Origin: Coptis chinensis
Lineage: Eukaryota > Streptophyta > Magnoliopsida > Ranunculales > Ranunculaceae
Length of the DNA stretch: 64,000 nt
Direction of reading: 5' to 3'
Assembly (NCBI GenBank): GCA_015680905.1
Contig: CM027381.1
Coordinates: forward strand, 87,941,501 to 88,005,500
This document shows, in pieces, positions 46,251 through 56,524 of this stretch (positions are counted from its first letter, which is position 1; each line of letters starts with the position of its first letter). The notes beneath the pieces are model-generated. The model was not told where the DNA came from. It saw only the letters and a list, made by a program, of their open reading frames with translations, and ran no database searches. A program made the position numbers and the translations under genes.

Positions 46251-48410
46251 AAATACCAATTCATGACTAAACGCCAAATTCTTAAAAATTTGGTAAAAAA
46301 CCATATTTAGTGGAGAGACCAAATCATTCCACCATAAAAAAATCATCAAATCAACACACCAAATGGGTTCCAATGGACCAGATCTTTCAAAGCCATATAC
46401 CATAAGTAGTGACCACCTGATCTTTCAAGCCATATACCCTTCTAATGCATCCTACTTTTAGATGGGTATCTCAAAATCTATGAATTTGGTGGATAAGGGC
46501 TTCATCTGGAGCATTGGGGATGGAAAATATGTGCAAGTATTCCATGATCCATGGATTATTATGGTTGGCAAACCTTTCCTCCTTAGTGACTATGCCTATA
46601 TTAGGCCCAATAACTAATATATGAAAGTGGCTGAGCTTAAAAATGCAAATGGCTTTGAATGGAATGAGGAAATGCTTCTTGAGCTTTTTCCTACTCCTAT
46701 AATACAAGCTATCAAGGATATTGTCATCATACCAAGGAATAAAAGAGATAAGCTTTCATGGTTTAACTCTAACAAAGGTCTATTCTCTGTAAAGGAGTAT
46801 ATAGAAGAGATAAGCTTTCATGGTTTAACTCTAACAAAGGTCTATTCTCTGTAAAGGAGTATATAGATGCTTGACAAGTGATCAGGTGGAGAACCAATGT
46901 GTTGGTTCTAGTTTCAGCACACTCACTGCTAACAGAATTTGGAAGCTAAACCTTACTGCTAACTGACAATTCTTTATCTAGAAATTATACTCTGGTGGTT
47001 TGGCAACTGGGGATGTTTTGAGAAACAAAAAACTCAATACTGATCTCTCTTTGCCCTTTTGCTTTAAGCAAGAGGAGGACACTATTTATCTCTTCTTCTC
47101 ATGTGAGTGGGTAAGAAGTGTTTGGTTTGCATCTTGCATTTCCTGCAGAACGGATGCCTATGTTGGCTGGAACCTTAAGGATTAGATTAATGAGATCGAT
47201 TGCAAACTGGTGCTTTAGTCCAATTCTAGAAGTGACCGGTAAAGGAGTGTTTGCATGCATCCTTTTACATCAGATATGGACCCTCATAAACACAATTAAG
47301 TTCGAAGTTGCCACACCTAACAGGGAAGGGATTCTGAAACAAACCACCGGCCTATGAAACAAATGTATGGAGGCTTACCAAAAAGAGAATCTCACATATC
47401 ATTACCTCTTAACCCATCTCACAATACTTCAACTAGCATTTATGCTTACAATGCTTACCAAATGTATGTAAGATATGGACCCTCATAAACAAAATTAAGT
47501 TCGAAGTTGCCACACCTAACAGGGAAGGGATTCTGAAACAAACCACCAGCCTATGAAACAAATGTATGGAGGCTTGCCAAAAAGAGAATCTCACATATCA
47601 TTACCTCTTAACCCATCTCACAATGCTTCAACTAGCATTTATGCTTACAAGGACAAACCTAGCACTAGTAGTAACTCTGATAGCATTAAGTCAAATGTTA
47701 GTAACATGGATATGCATAATACAAAAACTTATGTATGTTTTGATGCTACTTTTGATAGGACATTAATTAGGAAAGGGTTCAATAGGTGCAATTCTCTGGA
47801 ACGCAAAAGGTGAATTAGCAGGAGCAGCTCACAAAAGATATCGAGCTAGGGATGTGGAAGAGGCAAAATTGAACTTAAAGCAGCTGAGGTGGCCTTATTG
47901 ATACTCATTAGAAGAATGGGCATACAAGAGGTGGACACCAGGGGGTGACAAGCAAGCTGTTATGAAAGCACTTGCAGAACCTAAGTCAAGCTTTAGTTGG
48001 CATTTGTGGAGCCTGAGAGACTTTATTTTAAATTGTTGTTTTGTCAATAGGTGTAATTTCTTTTGGATTAAAAGAGATCAAAATTCTTATGCACATAAGG
48101 TTGTCAAGTGGGCTGCGCACCACTTGGAGAAACCTATCCCATCATTTGTTGATAGTTGTAATGGTCCGATTATTTCTATTGAATGAATGAAAGGCGGTAT
48201 TTAGTGGAAAAAAAAAAATGGGTTCCAAGTTGGTGTTTGGTTTGATATTTCATCAAATGTACGTCCCCGGCGGTTTTTCAAAAACCGTGCGACTTTTTCA
48301 ACACCACGTGGTCTCACCAAATGTATTCTTTGTGGTCCCCCAAGATAAATCAAATTTGGTGTTGAAAAGTTGATGTCTAGAGTCTAAACTAAAGATGTTT
48401 GGTGTGTGTG
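46251..48410. mobile_element. ggtgttt-type MITE, split by a LINE
   Basis: The two outer pieces (46251-46360 and 48229-48410) carry the ccaaatttggtgtt / aacaccaaat words and the gcggtttttcaaaaaccg palindrome seen in the MITEs at 1-271 and 407-897. The intervening 1.84 kb is the LINE at 46374-48215, flanked by a duplicated AAATGGGTTCCAA that belongs to the MITE. The MITE itself probably interrupted the GNAT pseudogene. Its exact ends are not determined. Confidence 0.55.
46374..48215 (+). mobile_element. 5'-truncated L1-type LINE (plus strand)
   Basis: Flanked by the direct repeat AAATGGGTTCCAA (46361-46373 and 48216-48228) and ending in a poly-A run, as expected for LINE insertion. Only the C-terminal part of ORF2 remains: FIWSIGDGKYVQVFHDPWI (about 46500-46560), DKLSWFNSNKGLFSVKEY (46750-46803), the zf-RVT segment FIWKLYSGGLATGDVLRNK (about 46974-47030) with C.Q.EDTIYLFFSC, and an RNase H-like tail FFWIKRDQNSYAHKVVKWA (48058-48115). 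A 62 bp tandem duplication (46745-46868) and a 199 bp one (47272-47670) further break it. Confidence 0.85.
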
Positions 48411-49534
48411 TGTGTTTTTTTTTTTCAATAGGAAATTTTAAATAGAGGGGTTACAAGATCAATTGTCCACCTAGGTGGAGGGCTAATGCCAGCATACATA
48501 TTTGCCCACTTCGCTAATTTATGGGCTTCTCTATTGCTTGTATTAGGAATCCAAAAAAAAATCAGACCGATAGAATTTGTGTCAGAGCAGCTTTGTAACT
48601 CACTTTTGCCCTTGCCATAGTATTCTTCTAGTCTCCATCCCAAGCTATCCTCATTTGATGTTAGCGCCTTCATCAGCTGCTGGTCATCACCCATAATCAC
48701 TACATTTATGGTTTGAAGCTTCTTTGTCAGAACTGTTGCTAGTCCAACTCCCTTACACTCGGCTTGGATTGTGCTTTCACATTTAAAATTGCTGTTAAGT
48801 GTCCCATAATTCTACCATCTTGACTCTGACATAGTGCTCCAGTAGCTCCTCTTCATGTTTCTTTTTCAAATACTCCATCAAACAGAATTTTGGACCAACT
48901 GCTGAATTGTGTTGCTTCATAAACAGGGACTTTAGAACCATCTGTCGTTCCTGAAATCTGAGGGCAATCTTTTTTATAGGCTTCCATCACTTGCATTGTG
49001 TGATGGGAGACTTGATTATAAATCTCCTGATGCGATAGGTTTCTTCTTTCAAACTTTATCTGATTCCTACATCTCCATATTTTTTCAGTAACATACATAT
49101 GTCATAGATCATAACTAAATTGCTGTCGTGGTCTTTCTTCTTCTTCTTCTTATTCTGTTCCCAGCTCAGCATGACATCTAAGATTCCTCTGACATCCTTT
49201 TCTTCATTCTCTCCTACTCTAAATCCCAAAACCGAGCCTAACCATAAAGTTTTCACCCATTCACAATAATAATAATAAAAACAGTGAAATTCAGTTTCAA
49301 ACTCTCCTACATAAGACACAATCCACATCATCTCCCTGAAATTTTCTTCTTAGCATTACTTCACCTGTTGGTAGTCCTCCTGAGTAGAGTTTCCAAATGA
49401 ATAACTGGGTGTTGGCATCTAAATCCAACTCCCATATTCTCTTTATAGATTTCGTGTTGATTTTTGAGCTCTCGTCTTTTTCAGTTTTTCTAGATATATG
49501 TGCTTGCAAGCTGACTTAACTATGAAAACCCATT

Positions 49535-50153
49535 TGTTATTGTTTTAAATAACTAAAGCGAAAATAATGCTATCCACTCCAAATAGATTAACCCTACACA
49601 AGGATTGATCATTCTTTCAAGACAAGACTTTAACACCCTCCAAGTACTATCCCAACACTTCTCAATATCAACTAACAAGCATATAAAGTAAAGAGACTAA
49701 TGTAAAAGAGAACAAACCACAAGACACGAATATAATGTGGTTCGGCAATGTGCCTATGTCCACCGGCGAGTTCTAAGCTTTACTAGATGCACAAAGTAAC
49801 AGATTACAAGAGCTCTAAATTCATTCACAAAGAATGAACACTCAAACACTCACTCAGAATGCACTCTTACAATCTGTGTCTCTGTTCTAGTATTGGTTAG
49901 GTTAACTTCAATTAGAAAAAAAAACTTATGTTTTTATACTAGACCAAAAAAGATCGATGTGTTTGAGAGTGTGGTGGAGCGCGAGTCGCGCCTTGCCTTA
50001 GGCGTAGATGAGCGCGAGTGCGCCTACGAAAGTTTGTACACAAAAGTCCAGTAACTTCGATCCAAAAAATTGGCTAAGTACAAATCCTCCAAAGGAATGC
50101 GCACGCGCTATGCTCCAAGCTAGCTAGGGCGCGCGCCTTACAAAAAAAGAACA
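49535..50153 (-). mobile_element. Solo-LTR-like insert inside the minus-strand LINE
   Basis: A 619 bp block separates LINE codons that belong together (the KKG/FxVKSA motif resumes on the other side). It has inverted ends TGTT...AACA. It contains ataatgtggttcggcaat, typical of plant copia LTRs, and a TATA element on the minus strand (tagtataaaaac). The flanks AAGGGGT and AATGGGT (minus strand) differ at one of seven positions; a copia target duplication would be 5 bp, so the border call is tentative. Confidence 0.5.
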
Positions 50154-51010
50154 ACCCCTTTTTCTCTACAGTTATCTCTCCACCATATGGGCTGATCTTA
50201 TTGATCATGCTTAATGGTTTTGTGAGTGATACACTCATGAATAATGTCAGGAAACAACTCTCCAAACTTTTCATTGTTCCATTCCATTGAGTTGGAATGA
50301 AGTAAGTCTCATACTGCTGTGCTACTTTCTGCTGCAGAGAAAGAAAAACCTTATTTGACATGGTCTGAGAGGATATAATGGGTTTGTTGTTGTGAGTTAT
50401 CAGTGAATGTTTTGATATCTGAGACATCTCCAAGCTGCCACATGAATCCATCTTTAACTGACTGCATACTTTTCATGACTCCCTTCCAAGAGTAAGATCT
50501 TGGCTTCCCGATTTCTTGAACTTCTGTAAAACTATTCCAGTTATATAAACTCTTGAAAGTTCTTGCCCAAATAAAGTCGATCTTGATCAGTAATGAGTCT
50601 CCAACTGTGTTTTTCCGACATTGCTAAGAAGATTTCCTTTGCTTTTATGATCCCCAATCCACCATGTATCTTGGCTTTACACAATTTGTCCCAGCTGATC
50701 TGAGAGTATGCCAGGCATGTGAATCTGCACTCCCATTCCACCCAAAATCCCTGCTGATCTTATCAAGCTTCTCCTGAATTCTGTTTGGTAAAGCATACAT
50801 TCCCATGGCATATATGGGCACTACTTTAAAGTTGTTCTGCTTGTTTGAGAAAATATTTTTGCCTTCCACCCATTCACTTTCTTTTCACTTTCTTCTGCAA
50901 ATTGTCCAAGAGGTATTCAAAGCCTTCTCATTTCTTTTTACCCACAAGCAATATTGGCACACCTAGGTATTTTTCTTTTTCCTTGAAACTTTTGACTTTC
51001 CACCTTCAAA

Positions 51011-51483
51011 GAGCATTCCCAATGCATGTCAATGTTATTCACCTCCACGTAGGCTCAATTTTCTCTTTTTTCCACCGTTTTGGTGAAAACAAGGTGAGGC
51101 TGCCCAATGCAAAGTGAATATTAATCTCGAACGGGATGTTGGATTCCATCTGAATGTAAAAATCGAAAAAATGTGACAGACGTTGAAACATCCCGTCTGA
51201 AGTTAAAAAAATAAACCGAAAAAAAGTCGAAAAAACACGAGCGACGGAATGAAACATTCCGTCCGAAAAAAAAACCGATTTTTAAAAAAAAACACGAGAC
51301 GAAATCCAACATTCCGTCTGAAGTTCACAACTTAGCCACTATCTTGGTTGAAGGTTTCACTCTCGTTTTGACTTGGAAAAATAGTCGCCTTGATATTCAC
51401 CTTTGCATTAGGCAAAAGTTTTTGACCATTTAGAGGTGAATATTATCACATCCCCTTGATATTCATCTGCATTGGGAATGCTC
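51011..51483. mobile_element. MITE with 16 bp inverted ends, inserted in the LINE
   Basis: A 473 bp element with perfect ends GAGCATTCCCAATGCA and its complement, followed inward by gttattcacctc/gaggtgaatatta. The right flank is TAA and the left AAA, near a Harbinger TAA/TTA target. LINE codons continue on both sides. The interior holds inverted words around cgggatgtt / acattccgtc. No coding capacity. Confidence 0.8.
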
Positions 51484-51670
51484 TAACCAACAACTTCTTA
51501 TACCTGTGGTGTACATTGCTACTAAAGTACACACTAGACTTTTCCCAGCTCACCTCCTGGCCAGTTGCATTGGAATACTGCGTCAGTATATCCTTAATGT
51601 TGTTGGTTTTCTTCATGTTGGCCTTGCAGAAAAAATTGAAGAAGGGATCGGAAGAAGAACAGTAAACGTG

Positions 51671-52235
51671 GATAATGAGTGGGTAGATCAGTAAGTATCC
51701 GTGGCCTTCCCAAATTCAGCAACGAACACATTGTTTCTATTTCTACTATTAAGTCTGGCAGTGCAACACTAGGTCGGTAAAACCTGGAGCGTTAGAAGTT
51801 ATTAGAACCGACACATAATCCCTTAGGCTAGGCCGGCCGTCTGGCCAAATCAGGTATTCCCATACAGCAGCCCAATGCCCCAATTGGATTTTCAGTACCT
51901 GTACACTTAGCGAGTTAGCGTCTCCGTAAGCGGAGGCTCTTACTTCAGCGGCAACTAGTTTTAGTCACATCTTGTGACCACCTAGAGTTGCCTCATATTT
52001 GCCACCAGCGGCAACTGATTTAGTCACATGGATAAATCCAGCTACCCACCAAGAGATGCTCTTAAATCAGGTTGAAATTGTTATTTACATTCTAACATTC
52101 ATAAGACATGGTAACAAAAACTTTTAAATCTTGGGGTGACGAACTGGCGATAAACAATAATAATATATATTTATGGTTAAAAAAGAAACTCAAGAAATCC
52201 AAAATCCTTGAAATACAATTATACAAAGCCAAATG
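51671..52235. other. Spacer and 3' flank of the GNAT gene
   Basis: No gene seen. Two cggcaact...tttagtcacat words (about 51950 and 52010) and a terminal agagatgctctta at about 52053-52065 look like one end of another degraded Harbinger-type MITE. 52150-52235 matches the duplicated GNAT tail at 46104. Confidence 0.4.
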
Positions 52236-52769
52236 TCAATCGTCAAGTTTTTTATCAGTTGATAAAAAACTGTAAATAACCATGTCCCTAGTACTACCCT
52301 TCAGAATGCAATACTTCCTTAGAACACCTTCCTTTTGAAACCCAGCCTTCTCTAGAACTCTTCCTGAGCCCATATTCTGGACATCCACCAATCCTTCAAG
52401 TCTCTCCAAATATGGCCACTCTTTGAATATACAATCAACAACCAACTTCACTGCTTGTGTTGCAATTCCTTGACCCCAATACTTGGATGCTAGAACATAA
52501 CCAAGTTCACCTCGGCATCGATCCCCACCAGAATTTGGCTCAACCGATATGGCCCCAACTGGCCTATTATCCAAACATATTGCCCTAAACCATGGGTGAG
52601 GCATAACAATATTTTTCATGTAATCCACCGCATCTTCTCTACATGTATAAGTTTCCCATCTACAAAAACGCGACACACGATCATCTGTCACCCATACCAT
52701 GAGATCATCAACATCTGATAGATCCAATGGTCTAAGTGAGATTTTTTCTAGTCCCTTCTCATACTCCAT
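52236..52769 (-). CDS. GNAT-family N-acetyltransferase (RimJ-like)
   Basis: A single exon of 177 residues from a clear ATG. It has the Acetyltransf_3 fold pattern: N-terminal ISLRPLDLSDVDDLMVW, VGAISVEP on the central strands, the acetyl-CoA loop region GELGYVLASKYWGQGIATQA (residues ~89-108; Q/RxxGxG/A-type pattern WGQGIA), then VDVQNMGSGRVLEKAGFQKE and the closing strand DMVIYSF. The length is typical for small plant GNATs related to bacterial ribosomal-protein acetyltransferases. The substrate (protein N-terminus or small amine) cannot be told from sequence. It is head to head with the ALP1-type gene, 149 bp between start codons. A second copy of its 3' end lies at 46104-46250. Confidence 0.92.
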   Translation of the reverse strand: MEYEKGLEKISLRPLDLSDVDDLMVWVTDDRVSRFCRWETYTCREDAVDYMKNIVMPHPWFRAICLDNRPVGAISVEPNSGGDRCRGELGYVLASKYWGQGIATQAVKLVVDCIFKEWPYLERLEGLVDVQNMGSGRVLEKAGFQKEGVLRKYCILKGSTRDMVIYSFLSTDKKLDD

Positions 52770-52918
52770 TTCAGTTTCTTTGGATAAAGAGATAATAATG
52801 GACTACTCTAATAATTGGACAAGTGGGTAGCACGATATATATGACGAAATAAGTTCGGAATTTCGAAAATGTCACACTCTTTAGAAAGAAAATGAGTTCA
52901 ATGTGAAACAGTAGTTAA
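52770..52918. promoter_or_regulatory. Shared intergenic promoter of GNAT and ALP1-type genes
   Basis: Only 149 bp separate the two divergent start codons, so both 5' UTRs and the core promoters must overlap or lie within the neighbour's transcribed region. An AT-rich gatatatatgac near 52833-52845 is the only TATA-like word. Bidirectional activity is inferred. Confidence 0.4.
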
Positions 52919-54195
52919 ATGGCTCCACCAAAGAAAACGAGTAAGAGGAAAATGAAGGAACCAAAAAAATGCAAAAGCATTAACACAAACGTAGTTTTAT
53001 CAGAAGGACCGGGCTTGGAACCAAAGTTAGCTGATTCTGATTGGTGGGATGCTTTCTGGCACAAGAACTCCTCTTCAGGTAAATCCATCCATTATTATTT
53101 CTTTAATATATAAATTTTAATCCATCCACTTTAGAGTTTGAAAGATGGGAGGTTTGTGCAGATCCAGTGGTACCTAAGAATGAGGTGGAAGGATTCAAGT
53201 ATTTCTTCAGGGTATCAATGAATACATTTGACTATATATGTTCCCTAGTGAGGGAAGATCTCATTTCAAGGCCTCCTTCAGGTCTTATAAACATTGAGGG
53301 AAGGCTTCTTAGTGTCGAGAAGCAAGTTGCTATTGCCATGAGAAGGTTGGCATCTGGTGAGTCTCAAGTCTCGGTAGGACGGGCGTTTGGAGTTGGACAG
53401 TCCACAGTTTCTCAGGTGACATGGAGATTCATTGAGGCTTTAGAAGAACGAGCTAGGCATCATCTCAAGTGGCCTGAATCTGATCGGATTGAGGAAATTA
53501 AAATTAGTTTTGAAGATACCTATGGTTTGCCCAATTGTTGTGGGGCCGTTGACGCCACCCATATTATCATGACTCTTCCTGCTGTTGAGACCTCAGATGA
53601 CTGGTGCGACCAAGAAAAGAACTACAGCATGTTCTTGCAGGGCGTTGTAGATGACAAGATGAGATTTCTTGATATCGTCACTGGTTGGCCTGGAGGAATG
53701 ACCATTTCTCGGATGTTGAAGTGCTCTGGATTCTACAAGCTCTGTGAAAATGGTGATCGCTTAAATGGAAGTGTAGGAACGACATCTGAGGGACTAGAGT
53801 TCAGAGAATACATTGTTGGTGGGACTGCATATCCTCTGCTTCCCTGGCTGATCACTCCTTATGGAAATAAGTACCTAACAGGTCTCATGGCTGATTTCAA
53901 CGCAAAGCACAGGCAAGCCAGTGAACTAGCAGGGATTGCGTTTTCGCAGCTTAAGGGCACTTGGAGAATCCTTCACAAGGTAATGTGGAGACCTGATAAG
54001 CGCAAGCTGCCCAGTATAATCCTGGTCTGCTGCTTACTCCATAATATTATTTTGGACACCGGTGATAAGCTGCAAGCAGATGTCCGTTTATCTGATCATC
54101 ATGACTCCGGCTATGTGGAAGAAAAATGTCAGCAAGTTGACCCGAGTGGTGAAACACTGAGAAAGAACTTATCTAAATATTCAATAGCATTGTGA
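52919..54195 (+). CDS. ALP1: ALP1-type domesticated Harbinger transposase
   Basis: Two exons, 52919-53078 and 53135-54195 (56 bp intron, GT/AG, phase 1), giving 406 residues. The N-terminus is basic (PPKKTSKRKMKEPKKCK) followed by SDWWDAFWHKNSS, as in Arabidopsis ALP1. A helix-turn-helix-like region VSVGRAFGVGQSTVSQVTW and a DDE_Tnp_4 nuclease fold (GAVDATHIIMTLPAVE, YPLLPWLITPYG, LKGTWRILHKVMWRP) follow. The nuclease triad is broken: the first Asp (D193) remains, but the second position is Ile (I244 in GGMTISRML) and the Glu position is Gly (G320 in LAGIAFSQLKG). ALP1 is a PRC2 accessory protein that counteracts Polycomb silencing; the same role here is inferred. No terminal inverted repeats were seen, fitting a host gene. 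Confidence 0.92.
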
Positions 54196-55480
54196 CAGGA
54201 AGCATACTGTGAATTACTAAATCTTCCATCTATGTTATGCAAAGAGTGCTGTGTTAATCTGGCATTTTGAGGCCTAGTCTTCTGAACTCAGGCAACTAAA
54301 AAAGTTCAGTTCCTCACTGATATACAATAATGAGTTGATCATCAAGTAATGGCGTATTGCCTGGTTTACCAAAAAAATTTCATTCTCAATGCACATAATG
54401 AGATTACAGAGCAGGGATCTAAATATCAGAAAGATCTCCAATCTTTTGGCTGCCTTAACATGGATTTTGTTAATCGCGAGAGCAACTAATTGTTCACAGA
54501 TATTTCTCCACTTTTTTAAGAGAAGGAAACGAAACTAAAGTTTAATAGTTGCAGTTTTACAGAACTGATGTATAAATCCCGTAGAGATTGGTGTCATGGT
54601 AAATAGATCAACCTCCAGAATACTATTGGGAAATGTATAATTCCTAACAAATAAGTCTAACTTAATGTATTGCATTAAAAAGAAAAAAAAAATGGTGAGA
54701 AACTTGGATGATCTTTGAAACTTCTGAAGATTAAAGTGACAAAACCAGGGATGTGTTCGCATGGGATTGAGAATCTATAATGAAGGAGAATCTATTTACT
54801 TTGTTTGTTTTTTAGGTCTTTTTCCCGAATTAAGCGAATGCAACATTTTTGCAGTAGGCTTTTGCAGCTTGCAGCATTGGCTAACTAATCACTTGAACCT
54901 GTCCCATAAAAGAAAGAAAAAGGTATCCGCTGTATTCCTAATATAGGTTTTGTTCAGATGGTAATCCAATCAATACGTGTAAAGTGGAAACAAGTAAAAC
55001 TTGGTTCAACAGTTTAAGCTGGATATCAGTCTATCAGCATCCACAGACCACAGTGATACACTCTGGTGTTTCCGTACCTGGGAATCCCCAAAACTAAGCT
55101 TGAAACTCTAACGCACACTTGAGCTAAAACAGTTGCAATTAATCACTACATTAGCCCAAACAGACAGGATATGAAACATAATTAGGAAATAATTTATGCA
55201 CGAGGTCTAGCATAGCATAATGGACAACAAATTAGGAGAAAAGGTGACGGAATAAACAAATTGTATGGCTAAACAACCAATCTCTGTAGCTATGACGGAC
55301 TGCAATTCCTGTAAGAACTATTACAGATAACACTAAAACAAGTCTAAAGATGGTTTACAAACAAAACTTAACCTTCAGACATCAAATGAACCGCATCATC
55401 AACCACTTCTCAGGTTGGGAGGTTAAAACCCCTAAGATCACAACAAAGGAAACTGAAATCATGACGCAATCTGACCAGGA
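54196..55480. other. Tail-to-tail spacer between ALP1-type and SKIP30-type genes
   Basis: AT-rich; it should contain both 3' UTRs. No further gene or element recognised. Confidence 0.45.
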
Positions 55481-56524
55481 CTAAATCCTCAGCACTGTGC
55501 ACCCAAGTATAGTACCATGGCACAATGTCATAGGTTTTACCTGGCGCCAACTTGGCCTCTCACTTCTAACTGTCAGGACATCAACATCAAACAATGGCTT
55601 AATGTCTACGTTCCACCGGCCAGGCCCAATCACACCTCCAATCATGTAAAGCTCGCTGCCTAACCCAATCATTGCAAATCCAATTCTTGTCTGAAAATCT
55701 GAAGCTGTTGTGACCATCTTCCTTTTCCTTTGCTCCTTATCTTGCTTAAATATGACACCATGGCTCAAAACGTAAAGCTCTCCTTGAACCACAGCCATTG
55801 GACCCTGCAGCCAGCCATAGTCCTCGATTGCCCAACGTAGTACACTTGTATCCAACACTTGTACTGTTGATAGACCTTTGTGCAAAACATGCACCTTCCC
55901 ACCAATAACCACTCCTGTGCATGCTGAATTATGTGTCAGGAGGAGGTCTTGTAAGGCAATCCACACATCCTTCTCAGGATCATAGATCTCAGCTTTTGAG
56001 ATTGATTTTCGGAAGTTGGTAAAACCACCAGCAACAATGATCTTTCCATCCAACACACAACATGCGAACATTGCACGAGGGACAAGCATGGATGCTCGTT
56101 GAGCCCAACATCGTAAGACTGGGTCATATGACCAGACTTCATCAGTCGCAAAAATGCCGTCATTGTCACCAGTCAATGGATCAACAGCATCACTGCCACC
56201 ACCTAGTACAAACAGTTTGCCTGCAATGGAGACAACACCAAAGTGTGCAAGGCGCCTGATCTGTGATGGTAAAACGGGTAGTGTCATCCAGAGGTCTTTG
56301 ACTGGATTGTACAGCTGCCATGAATTTTCGGGCTCAAATGCAGAGACACATAAGAGCTCTTCCGATGCTCCAAGTTCCTGTCGAGTCCTAAAGAGTTCAG
56401 GGCTACGTATAGCTTCCCTCCACGAATGACAAACAAGCTGCAACTTTGGGTGAGCATAGAAAGGCACCCGCGCAAGGCACTGCAGAGCTACAGCGTCAGG
56501 GAGACCTTCAATCAATCCAGACAT
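55481..56524 (-). CDS. SKIP30: F-box/kelch-repeat protein, SKIP30 type
   Basis: An intronless 347-residue frame. The ATG at 56524 (MSGLIEGLPDAVALQCL) is chosen because it matches the family start; the in-frame stretch before it opens with GTG. Residues ~5-45 are an F-box (LPDAVALQCLARVP ... LVCHSWREAI) that would bind a SKP1/ASK subunit. Kelch-type blades follow: FGVVSIAGKLFVLGGGSD, MFACCVLDGKIIVAGGF, SKAEIYDPEKDVW, CTGVVIGGKVHVL, ELYMIGGVIGPGRWN. The protein should be the substrate-recognition subunit of an SCF ubiquitin ligase; the substrate is unknown. From memory, the Arabidopsis orthologues of this gene and of ALP1 are close neighbours on chromosome 3, so the pair looks syntenic. Confidence 0.92.
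   Translation of the reverse strand: MSGLIEGLPDAVALQCLARVPFYAHPKLQLVCHSWREAIRSPELFRTRQELGASEELLCVSAFEPENSWQLYNPVKDLWMTLPVLPSQIRRLAHFGVVSIAGKLFVLGGGSDAVDPLTGDNDGIFATDEVWSYDPVLRCWAQRASMLVPRAMFACCVLDGKIIVAGGFTNFRKSISKAEIYDPEKDVWIALQDLLLTHNSACTGVVIGGKVHVLHKGLSTVQVLDTSVLRWAIEDYGWLQGPMAVVQGELYVLSHGVIFKQDKEQRKRKMVTTASDFQTRIGFAMIGLGSELYMIGGVIGPGRWNVDIKPLFDVDVLTVRSERPSWRQVKPMTLCHGTILGCTVLRI

Larger units (their letters stand above)
48413..51670 (-). mobile_element. L1-type LINE (minus strand), interrupted twice
   Basis: Reads leftward from about 51670 to a poly-T run at 48416-48426, the complement of its poly-A tail. Visible ORF2 pieces: the RT thumb-like FFCKANMKKTNNIKDILTQ and WEKSSVYFSSNV (51640-51500), then NRIQEKLDKISRDFGWNGS, ISWDKLCKAKIHGGLGIIKA (50700-50640), the zf-RVT region IWELDLDANTQLFIWKLYSG (about 49437-49375), and the RNase H-like tail GLIFFWIPNTSNREAHKLAK (about 48560). 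Frames change repeatedly. The MITE at 51011-51483 and the LTR-like insert at 49535-50153 interrupt it. Its 5' end is truncated. Confidence 0.82.

Noticed and set aside
52919..54195. ALP1-type gene as an active Harbinger transposon
   Set aside because: Two catalytic acidic positions are replaced, and no terminal inverted repeats or TTA duplication were found around the gene.
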